Origin: Chitinimonas viridis
GTDB taxonomy: Bacteria; Pseudomonadota; Gammaproteobacteria; Burkholderiales; Chitinimonadaceae
NCBI RefSeq assembly: GCF_030409555.1
Contig: NZ_JAUFPU010000008.1
Span: 124,001-188,000 of the forward strand
Direction of reading: 5' to 3'
DNA: 64,000 nt
A program made the translations under genes and the position numbers. The notes under the pieces were generated by a model that saw only the letters and a list, made by a program, of their open reading frames with translations, did no database searches and was not told the origin of the DNA. Positions within the stretch are counted from its first letter, which is position 1, and the number at the start of each line of letters is the position of its first letter. This document shows, in pieces, positions 26,479 to 33,467 of this stretch.

Positions 26479-26670
26479 ATGGCGCGTTTGATTGAACCGA
26501 AAGATATCCCTGAAACGCTTTGGCTGCCGAAGTCGGAATGCCTCACCCTGGCTTCGGATACGCTTGCTGCGTAGATGCATCTATTGCAACACGCGGGACT
26601 TCAGCAGGAAGCACTGCAGCCGGCGTCAGAGAAGCTCGCGGGTGGGTCTACGAAAGCTGAACCGCCCTGA
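26479..26670 (+). pseudogene. Short decayed frame with internal TAG after the helicase gene
   Basis: An ATG at 26479 opens a 31-codon frame (MARLIEPKDIPETLWLPKSE..., ending at TAG 26572-26574), and the same frame continues from an immediately following ATG for another 31 codons to TGA at 26668-26670. A further 32-codon frame occupies 26676-26774. None has a domain I recognise. They may be remnants of genes broken at the right edge of the island. The 332 bp from 26455 to 26786 hold nothing else that I can support. Confidence 0.3.
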
Positions 26671-26786
26671 TTTTCATGGAGGCTGTTTGGTTCAAGTTAG
26701 GCCGATACGGCTACCCTGGCATTTCGCGGGAGTACCAATTCTCGCGTCGACAATCCCATCGCCCTGAGAACTAGAGCCGAGCACCC

Positions 26787-27599
26787 CTACCGCAACGGCA
26801 ACTTCAGCGGCAGCGTGCGATGGCTGAAGTGCTCTGGCTGCAAAGCCCTGCCGTCTTCATGCTGGAAGCCCTGATGCCGGTAGAATCCCTGTGCTTCGGC
26901 GCCTTCCGCGCCCAGGGTGATGGCGCGGGAGTTGTTGACGCGGGCGAGTTCGCGGGCGTGGCCTATCATGGCCGTGCCTACGCCGGGGGTGCGTTGGGGG
27001 TTTCTGATGTTTCTGGGATGGGTGCCCAGAAAGCCGATGGCGGTGTTCTCGGTCTGCCGGCCTGCCCAATCCAGGTTGGTGCTTTGCATCAGCCCCTGTA
27101 CCCGCCCACGCTTGCTGACCACGCTGAAGTCGGCGGGGAAGTTGTTCTGGGCTGCCATGGCGATGGTGTCGAACACGCGGCTGGATTCCTCCAGCCGGCG
27201 TGCGGTTTGTAAATGGCCCATTACGGCGGCGCCGTGGGTGGGTTGCGACCAAGTGGGTTGCATGATGTCGGCCAGCCAGGCGCGCTGGGCGGCGTTGAGC
27301 GATTTGCTCTTGCCCAGTTGGGCTTCGCGGGCCATGGAGGTTGCTGCGCGATCGACCAGGCCGCTTGCCTCGGGCGTACTGTTGAGCGTGACCGAGGTCA
27401 GCCTTTGGCCGCTGCGATTGACCATTGAGGTGCGATGGGCAACATTGGTCGGGTTGGCTGCGAATGCGCCCAGTTGTTGAGTGGCACTGCCGATGCCGCT
27501 GTTGTTGCGCTTGAAGTCGGCTAGTTGCACCCGTGTTGTGACACGGTCCTGATTCACGCTTTGTACCGTACTGGCAATGCCACGATTCCTCGCGCCCAT
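26787..27599 (-). CDS. GNAT-type acetyltransferase with long N-terminal extension
   Basis: A 270-residue protein. The last 110 residues look like a GNAT fold: TENTAIGFLGTHP (strand), RTPGVGTAMIGHARELAR (acetyl-CoA motif A) and AEAQGFYRHQGFQ (motif B). The first 130 residues are low in hydrophobics, rich in Ser, Thr, Asn and Arg, and have no recognisable fold or signal peptide (MGARNRGIASTVQSVNQ...). Such tails occur in secreted effectors and in proteins with flexible leaders, so an effector-like role is one possibility. It lies at the right border of the low-GC island but has normal base composition. Confidence 0.6.
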   Translation of the reverse strand: MGARNRGIASTVQSVNQDRVTTRVQLADFKRNNSGIGSATQQLGAFAANPTNVAHRTSMVNRSGQRLTSVTLNSTPEASGLVDRAATSMAREAQLGKSKSLNAAQRAWLADIMQPTWSQPTHGAAVMGHLQTARRLEESSRVFDTIAMAAQNNFPADFSVVSKRGRVQGLMQSTNLDWAGRQTENTAIGFLGTHPRNIRNPQRTPGVGTAMIGHARELARVNNSRAITLGAEGAEAQGFYRHQGFQHEDGRALQPEHFSHRTLPLKLPLR

Positions 27600-27792
27600 T
27601 GATCTTCCTCCAGTGGTTTACCGTCTCTTTTTCTGGTTTGTTGTCTACCACGGCTGATGCTACAGATAGCAGGCCTGTATGCCTGGGTTGCCTACGGCCG
27701 TGGACAGCCTGGGTACTATAGGTCAGCTTGGCGCGGGCTGCGCTGCCGGCGCTGAGTGGCCGGCAGCGCGTGTTGTCTAGCTGCAGGCTGGT

Positions 27793-28287
27793 TTACTCTT
27801 CGAGCAGGCTGCGTAGCATCCATGCGGTTTTTTCGTGTACGTCGAGGCGCTGGGTCAGTACGTCGGCGGTGGGCTGGTCGTTGGCCTCGTTGACGATGGC
27901 GAACAGGTTGCGGGCGGTACGGGCAGCCGCCTCCTGGGCGGATACCAGATGGCGGATCATGTCGGTGGCCTTGGGCACGCCTTCTACTTCTTTGATCGAG
28001 GCGAGTTTGACGAACTCCCTGTAGGTGCCCGGTGCCGGAAAACCGAGGGCGCGGATGCGCTCGGCGATGATGTCCAGCGCGTTCCATTGTTCGGTGTACT
28101 GCGCCATGAACATATTGTGCAGGCTGTTGAACTGGGGGCCTGTCACGTTCCAGTGGAAGTTGTGCGTCATCAGGTACAAGGTGTAGCTGTCGGCCAACAG
28201 GCCGGAAAGACCTGCGGCAATCTTTTTGCGATTTGCATCCGAGATACCGATATCCATGGCCATGGGTTTGGCTTTCTTTTCCTTCAT
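27793..28287 (-). CDS. dps: Dps-family DNA-protecting ferritin
   Basis: A 164-residue miniferritin that oxidises and stores iron and protects DNA from peroxide. Ferroxidase-centre motifs are present: [13 protein letters not shown], and [19 protein letters not shown] with the Asp/Glu ligands. A lysine-rich N-terminus (MKEKKAKP) could bind DNA. The ribosome binding site GGAAAG precedes the ATG at 28287. It is the only ferritin-like iron-storage gene in the window apart from the DUF455 protein. OxyR or other control cannot be read from sequence. Confidence 0.93.
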   Translation of the reverse strand: MKEKKAKPMAMDIGISDANRKKIAAGLSGLLADSYTLYLMTHNFHWNVTGPQFNSLHNMFMAQYTEQWNALDIIAERIRALGFPAPGTYREFVKLASIKEVEGVPKATDMIRHLVSAQEAAARTARNLFAIVNEANDQPTADVLTQRLDVHEKTAWMLRSLLEE

Positions 28288-28384
28288 GATGGTCTTTCCT
28301 TGCTGGGTGTAGGGGATGACTGTGTTCGGGGCGAAAAGGGTGTGAGCGGGCGGCTGGCGCAGGCTAGCCTAAGCTAGCCCGCCG

Positions 28385-28411
28385 TGCCTGTTGTGCCTGT
28401 TGTGCCTGTTG
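28385..28411. repeat. Three 9-bp tandem repeats
   Basis: TGCCTGTTG is repeated exactly three times, at 28385, 28394 and 28403, in the gap between dps and the GH64-lectin gene. It may vary in copy number between strains. No function is implied. Confidence 0.85.
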
Positions 28412-28426
28412 TGAAGGCAATCGGGT

Positions 28427-31102
28427 TCAGCTTACCCGTACCACGATGCTCCCGGTGTTGTCGGCCAGGCCGGCACCATAGACGTGGTTCAGGTCGTCGT
28501 TGATGCAGAGATACAGCCGTCCGTTTTGCCCCGTGGGTGTGGCGGTCGGGCCGTCACCCACCAGAAACACGCCGTTGCTGCCTACCCGTGCGACCAAGGC
28601 GCCCATATTGACGCCTGTGAGGGGGTAGGCGGGTTGGGTGACGGTCAGGCCGGGGCAGCCGTTGGCATCGTACTGCTGGCCCGCATTGGTCTGTGGGTCT
28701 GCGGTCCAGGTTCCCGACAGGTACTGAATGGTTTTGCCATTTGTGGCTACATCCACGCCGGTGTCGTACCAGGCCTGGTTGGCCTGCAGTTGTACGATGC
28801 CCAGGGCGGGGGAGTCGTTGACGATGACCTCCAGCAGCACTGGCTGTAGGCCGCTGGGGCTGGGGGGCGGTGGGTTGAAGCCGATCAGTACGCCGGATTC
28901 GAAGCGGTCGGTAAAGGCGAAATTGTAGGCATTGGTGCCGCCGGCCACGTTGTACAGCTCCCAGGCCCAGGTGTTCCAGAAACTGCTGACTGCTTGCCCG
29001 TTCCACTGCTGGCCTGCCCAGGCTGCGGCGCCCCATATGCCTTCGGTGTAGGGGTTGTTGCCGACGATGAACCAGTCGTCAGGCGAGTTACCTACTGTCT
29101 TGCCGTTGGACCAAGGTGCGGGCGAGCCGACCAGCCCGGCGTTGAGCGCAGCCAGCAGATCGGCGACGGCCCAGCCGAATACATCGTTCTGCAACGATAG
29201 GACATTGCCGTTCAGGCCGGCGTTTGCGCCGGTCAAGCCGGAGATGACATAGCCGGCATTGGCGCCGTAGATGCCGGCGGGCTGCGATAGCGTAGTCCAC
29301 TCGGTATTGGGCAGGAAGCTGGTGATCAGGCCGGCGCTGTTCACCTGCAGGGTGCAGCTGTCGCCGCTGGCGGGGGTGAGCAATACGGTGGCGGGCTGGG
29401 TGGTATAGGTGGCGCTGCTCAGCATAAAGGCATTACGCAGCAGGGGCGCGCCCGCCAGGGTGACGGTAAACGATTGATTGTTGCCCAGCCCGGTGGCGGC
29501 ACTGGGGATGACCCACTGTGTTCCTTGCGCCATGGGGGAGGAGGTGCCCACGTCGTTGATCTTGATGGTATCCAGGCCGCCACTGCTGTTGGTGGTGATG
29601 GTCAGCACGGCGCCGCAGCTGGCTTGCTGGGTGTAGGTGGCGCTGACGGTACAGGTGAGCCCGGTGGTGCCGGTCAGGGTGAGCCAGTCGCCGCTACCGC
29701 CTTGGTACAGATCGTCGAACTGGCCGCTGAGCGGTTGGCTGTTCACGCTGTAGATCAGCTGCATCTGCGCCTGCCCTGAGGTGGGTGTCAGGGCTGCGCC
29801 AGTGCTGTCCTGTGCGGTGACATTGACGGGGCTGTAGGTAAAGCTGGGCGCGGTGGGGGTGCTGCCTTGCAGGCTGAGCCAGCCTTGCGCCAAGGCATCG
29901 TTGGCCGGAGCGATGGTGGGGTTGGCGCGTAGGGCATAGGTGTCGCTGACCACGGCCCAGGGCAGGGTGATTTCGAAGGGGCTGGCGGCGCTGCCCAGCA
30001 GGCTGGTGTAGCCACGCAGCACCAGCTGGCTGGTGGGGGTGATCTGGGTGATGTTGCCACTGGGGTAGGTATAGCTGGCCGTTTGTACTGCACTGAAGTC
30101 GATGGCAAGCGAGAAAGTCTGGGCCTGCAGTTGCACCTGGGTGGGGTTGCTGCCCACCCCGGCGAAGCTGCCATTCAGCGTGAACAGGCTGGCGTTGCTC
30201 CCCTGAGCTTGCTGCAGGTAGCTCAGGTAACCATCGAGGAACGAATAAGGGAAGGGGTTTTGGGTGGGGTCGCTGTAGTAGCTGCCGGCGGCTGCCATGG
30301 TGGGCGCTGCCACGCGGCGTGCCGAGGTGTTGCCGTCCGTGGCGGGGAAGCTGGTGCTGGGATACTGGTTGGACGGTGTATCGCCGCCGGTGGGGATCAG
30401 CAAGCTTTGCCAGATGGCGCTGCCATTGCCGCCATTGAGGCTGCTACCCGAGCCACTGCAACTGAGCGCACCGGGTGTGCCGGTAAAATCGTAGCTCCAG
30501 ACTTTGAGCGTGATGGGGAAGCTGAACCAGTCCACATCGGTGATATCGGCCAGATTGCCGGCGATGGTGGTGCTGCCGACCTGCGCGCCGATATAGGGTT
30601 CGAAGATGTCGTAGACCATGTCATAGGCGAGGTCAGTCGGGGCGGCGGGGGTGGGCTCGCCGCTGGCACTCAACTGCAGGTTGCCGTTGCTGAGGTAGAC
30701 GCGGCCACCTGTGTATTGGCTCAGATACAGATTGGCGTAGGCAGTCTGACCACTGGAGGCCGCCTGGGTGGTGGCCCAGTTGCTGAAGGCCTGTGCCAGG
30801 CCGGTATTGCCCACGGCATTGGTGGGCAGCAATCCGGTGATGGGGCTGGCGGCGCTGCTGAGTGGGTAGCTTTGGCCCAGGCTGACCGTGTTGCTGCTAT
30901 CGCTGCTGTAGCCGTAGTACTGGTTGGCCCCAAGTTGCACGCCGTTGCCGCCCGGCAGGGTCAGGTAGAAGCTGTCGAGAAAGGCTTGGTAGCTGGTGAA
31001 TGCCTGCCCGCCATAGGTGAAGACGATGGGTATGTAGCCATTGGGGTTGGCGGCGTTTGTTTGAGTCGTGTCGGCCTGGGTGCTGGGGGCAGCCTGATTC
31101 AT
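28427..31102 (-). CDS. GH64-like beta-1,3-glucanase fused to PA-IL-like lectin domain
   Basis: An 891-residue protein. The N-terminal half (about residues 20-450) has a GH64/thaumatin-like pattern: YIPIVFTYGG, then AYDMVYDIFEPYIG and DVDWFSFPITLKVW. Middle regions look like beta-sandwich modules. The last 120 residues match the PA-IL (LecA) galactose-binding fold: WYDTGVDV, YLSGTWTAD, GALVARVG, LYLCINDD and DNTGSIVVRV, with ND and DN at the expected calcium-site places. There is no signal peptide, yet composition (Ser, Thr, Gly, few charges) is that of a secreted protein, so a non-classical route is likely. It may bind and cleave fungal or plant glycan. A divergent 448-bp gap lies upstream. 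Confidence 0.75.
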   Translation of the reverse strand: MNQAAPSTQADTTQTNAANPNGYIPIVFTYGGQAFTSYQAFLDSFYLTLPGGNGVQLGANQYYGYSSDSSNTVSLGQSYPLSSAASPITGLLPTNAVGNTGLAQAFSNWATTQAASSGQTAYANLYLSQYTGGRVYLSNGNLQLSASGEPTPAAPTDLAYDMVYDIFEPYIGAQVGSTTIAGNLADITDVDWFSFPITLKVWSYDFTGTPGALSCSGSGSSLNGGNGSAIWQSLLIPTGGDTPSNQYPSTSFPATDGNTSARRVAAPTMAAAGSYYSDPTQNPFPYSFLDGYLSYLQQAQGSNASLFTLNGSFAGVGSNPTQVQLQAQTFSLAIDFSAVQTASYTYPSGNITQITPTSQLVLRGYTSLLGSAASPFEITLPWAVVSDTYALRANPTIAPANDALAQGWLSLQGSTPTAPSFTYSPVNVTAQDSTGAALTPTSGQAQMQLIYSVNSQPLSGQFDDLYQGGSGDWLTLTGTTGLTCTVSATYTQQASCGAVLTITTNSSGGLDTIKINDVGTSSPMAQGTQWVIPSAATGLGNNQSFTVTLAGAPLLRNAFMLSSATYTTQPATVLLTPASGDSCTLQVNSAGLITSFLPNTEWTTLSQPAGIYGANAGYVISGLTGANAGLNGNVLSLQNDVFGWAVADLLAALNAGLVGSPAPWSNGKTVGNSPDDWFIVGNNPYTEGIWGAAAWAGQQWNGQAVSSFWNTWAWELYNVAGGTNAYNFAFTDRFESGVLIGFNPPPPSPSGLQPVLLEVIVNDSPALGIVQLQANQAWYDTGVDVATNGKTIQYLSGTWTADPQTNAGQQYDANGCPGLTVTQPAYPLTGVNMGALVARVGSNGVFLVGDGPTATPTGQNGRLYLCINDDLNHVYGAGLADNTGSIVVRVS

Positions 31103-31550
31103 GGGTTTCCTCCTGGGTATGTGGGTGATCAGGTAAGTGATGCAACAGCCCGTCGGTTTTCGAGTGTGTCCGCTTGGGTCGTGCTGCTATCGCCGCATCG
31201 CTTCCGCTGATCAGCGTAGCCCACAGCAGGCGTCGCCGCAGAAATGCGCTGGACGGTATGGAGGCCTCCCCCAGTTGGGTGACGTCAATGTGCCACCCCG
31301 CGAGTAGGCTTAGCGGCATAACAAAAGGTGGGTGTGTCAGGGGCAGGGCAGGGTGGCAGTGGTTTGCTGCCTGGGCGCTGATTCGGGCTGGCGCAACGCT
31401 TCAGTTATCCATGTCGTTCCGCCATAAGCACAGCAATACACCCTCCTTTGCAGAAATCGGGACCGTTGGATCTCGACCCGACGGCGTGTTGCCCACATCT
31501 TTGGGCTCGCGCGGATATCTGTTAGGCATGTACAGCCAGGAGGAATTGAC
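31103..31550. other. Gene-free gap upstream of the GH64-lectin gene
   Basis: About 450 bp between divergent starts. A plus-strand frame running to 31563 has a biased composition and no domain, so I do not call it. No promoter element stands out. The gap probably holds promoters for both flanking genes. Confidence 0.5.
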
Positions 31551-32114
31551 ATGGCAACGATGAGTTTGGCGCTGATCAAGATTATTGCGCGCTTACGGCC
31601 GCAAATCTGGGAGATCGTGGGGGGCGGGCCGCAAGGCTTGCGTATTGGTGCGGTACAACACGCGCTGCAAGCTGCACCTACGGAGATGATGCGTAGTCAG
31701 GTGCAGCAGATCGACTTTTACCGCGGCGGCGATCCGCAAGAGGCTTGGCTGCTGAATGCGCAGCTCAGTGCGGTGGATTTGAGTCGGCGCCTGGCCGACG
31801 CGGCCGCCGTGATTTACTCGCAAGGTGGCGATCCGGCAGGTTTTTTGCGGACGACGGCGGAGGAAATGCGCATTGAGGGCCAGCCGCCCGAACTGCGCCT
31901 GCCGGCCAAGTGGTGGTCGCTCTGGAAGGAGCCGCCGCCGCGGCCGAACGAGCGCGACCTGGCGTCGGTGTTGGCCACCATAGGTGTGACGCTGGCGACA
32001 TTGGGCGATCAGGTCAAGGACGAGGTCCTGAGCAAGGCCTTTACCCAGACAGGGCTGCATATCGTGGACAAGGCGGCAGAGAGTGGTGGCCGCCACGGCA
32101 ATGCGCCGCGCTAG
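31551..32114 (+). CDS. Hypothetical protein, 187 residues
   Basis: A well-placed gene with a strong ribosome binding site (AGGAGG at 31538-31543) and a clear terminator at 32160-32199. The protein has no signal peptide or membrane segment. The N-terminal half is amphipathic (LIKIIARLRPQIWEIVGGGP, then LSRRLADAAAVIYSQGGDP), the middle is rich in proline and tryptophan (LPAKWWSLWKEPPPRPNE), and the C-terminus is helical. I do not recognise a family. It is divergent from the lectin-glucanase gene, which may be functional or chance. Confidence 0.7.
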   Translation: MATMSLALIKIIARLRPQIWEIVGGGPQGLRIGAVQHALQAAPTEMMRSQVQQIDFYRGGDPQEAWLLNAQLSAVDLSRRLADAAAVIYSQGGDPAGFLRTTAEEMRIEGQPPELRLPAKWWSLWKEPPPRPNERDLASVLATIGVTLATLGDQVKDEVLSKAFTQTGLHIVDKAAESGGRHGNAPR

Positions 32115-32159
32115 CGGTTTGCCCTGGCATGAGATGTAGGCAGTTGTCTTGATGAAACG

Positions 32160-32199
32160 CTGGCGCGCCGATATGCAGTAAAAGCGCGCCAGTTTTTTT
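32160..32199 (+). terminator. Intrinsic terminator of hypothetical gene
   Basis: CTGGCGCGC at 32160-32168 pairs with GCGCGCCAG at 32184-32192, followed by seven T. Confidence 0.92.
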
Positions 32200-32240
32200 G
32201 TCAGCCGGCTTGGCGGGGTTGGAGTGAACTCCCCTGCGGT

Positions 32241-32633
32241 TTAGCTGTCCTTACTGACTGCCATCAGGTTCATGGTCATCCTTGCGCCCGGCTTGGGCAG
32301 ATCGGCCACGATGACGACGGTGCGGGCGGGGCGGTGATCTCCCATGACTTCGGCGTAGGCGCGGTTCATTTCGCTGAAGTCTTCCGTATGCTTGAGAAAC
32401 ACGTTGATATGCATGACCTGGCCCAGGTCTGCCCCCACCGTGCCCAGCATATAGGCGAAGGATTCGACGATACGCTTGGCCTGGGAATAGGCATCGGGGC
32501 CGGCGAAGTCGCCAGTGGCGGGGTCTATGCCGGCGGTGCCCGATATCTGGATGAATGGGCCTGCCTTGGCAATGTGGCTGTACGGCCCGATGGGTGTCAT
32601 GACATCGGCGGGGGTGTAGGTTTCAACCTGCAT
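32241..32633 (-). CDS. RidA-family enamine/imine deaminase-like protein
   Basis: A 130-residue YjgF/YER057c/UK114 fold. It shows GPYSHIAKAG, ISGTAGIDPATG and the substrate arginine in HRPARTVVIV, which positions the imine. The usual VEMEL-type end is MTMNLMAV here, so the conserved Glu is Asn. Archetypal RidA hydrolyses 2-aminoacrylate; the changed residue may indicate a subfamily of other activity. It lies just upstream of the minus-strand FxsA stop and could be co-transcribed with FxsA. Confidence 0.85.
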   Translation of the reverse strand: MQVETYTPADVMTPIGPYSHIAKAGPFIQISGTAGIDPATGDFAGPDAYSQAKRIVESFAYMLGTVGADLGQVMHINVFLKHTEDFSEMNRAYAEVMGDHRPARTVVIVADLPKPGARMTMNLMAVSKDS

Positions 32634-32656
32634 GTGGCTTACCGTTGTTGGGTTGA

Positions 32657-33139
32657 TTAATCTTGCGGCTGGCGTGGCAGCTTGGGGGCGGCTTCGTCTA
32701 CCCGGCTGTATTCGCCTTCAAATACGCTGCTGTCGGCACTGTGGTCTGGCCGGTAGCCCGGCTGCTCGAACGGCGTCTGGCCGAACGCCGCAGTACCCAT
32801 GGGTACGCTGCGGATGCCGGGCCAAGGTAGTATCAGTATCAAGCCGATCACATCGCTGACCGGCCCAGGGAAGATGAACAGCAGGGCGGCGATCAGGGTG
32901 CGGCCTACCCAGAATAAACGGCCCAGCGGCAGCTCGCCCTGACGCAGCCCGTCTACCATGGCCCAGGCGGTGGTAAGGCGCCAGCTTTTGAGTATGCCCA
33001 CGCCGATCAGGGCGCTGGCGAACAGCCAGAAGGCTAGCCACCAGCCTATCTGGCTGGCCAGCCAGATGCTGCTGACGAGCTCCAGCACAGGTAGGCCCAG
33101 TAGCAAGAGTCCAAAAAACGGTAAAAGTCTGAGTAACAT
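32657..33139 (-). CDS. fxsA: FxsA-family membrane protein
   Basis: A 160-residue inner-membrane protein. MLLRLLPFFGLLLLGLPVLE opens the first hydrophobic segment, followed by WWLAFWLFASALIGVGILKS, and a third in LIAALLFIFPGPVSDVIGLI, as in FxsA. The polar C-terminal tail is typical. In E. coli FxsA affects exclusion of phage T7 by the F plasmid; its normal role is unclear. The start at 33139 overlaps the cutA start, sharing the CATG bases. An upstream in-frame ATG at 33175 would overlap cutA further and is less likely. Confidence 0.85.
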   Translation of the reverse strand: MLLRLLPFFGLLLLGLPVLELVSSIWLASQIGWWLAFWLFASALIGVGILKSWRLTTAWAMVDGLRQGELPLGRLFWVGRTLIAALLFIFPGPVSDVIGLILILPWPGIRSVPMGTAAFGQTPFEQPGYRPDHSADSSVFEGEYSRVDEAAPKLPRQPQD

Positions 33140-33467
33140 GGCTGATAAATATTCTGTCTTAGTGGTACTGTGCAACGCCCCCGATGAGGGGTGCGCAAAA
33201 CAACTGGCCGAGGCGCTGATCGCGCGCCAACTGGCCGCCTGTGTGAATCTGCTGGCTCCGGCTACTTCCCTCTACCGCTGGGAAGGGCGACTGGAGACGG
33301 CTACTGAGATACCGATGCTGATCAAGACCACCGCTGAAGCCTATCCAGCCCTGGAGGCGACCCTGCAGGAACTGCACCCCTACGATACGCCTGAAATCAT
33401 TGCACTGCCGGTTGTCGCCGGTTTGCCTGCCTATCTGGGCTGGGTGGCGGCGGAGGTGGTGGCATGA
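33138..33467 (+). CDS. cutA: CutA divalent-cation-tolerance protein
   Basis: A 109-residue CutA trimer protein. The typical features are LCNAPDEGCAKQLAEALI, ACVNLL, YRWEGRLE (with the W-x-G element), MLIKTT and HPYDTPEIIALPV. It is linked to copper tolerance and is often next to dsbD, as here: its stop overlaps the dsbD start by 4 bp (ATGA). No strong ribosome binding site is visible, and the start codons of cutA and fxsA lie on opposite strands of the same CATG. Confidence 0.92.
   Translation: MADKYSVLVVLCNAPDEGCAKQLAEALIARQLAACVNLLAPATSLYRWEGRLETATEIPMLIKTTAEAYPALEATLQELHPYDTPEIIALPVVAGLPAYLGWVAAEVVA

Noticed and set aside
31174-31563. A plus-strand frame in the gap upstream of the GH64-lectin gene
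   Set aside because: Composition is irregular, no ribosome binding site is seen and it overlaps the start of the real gene at 31551.
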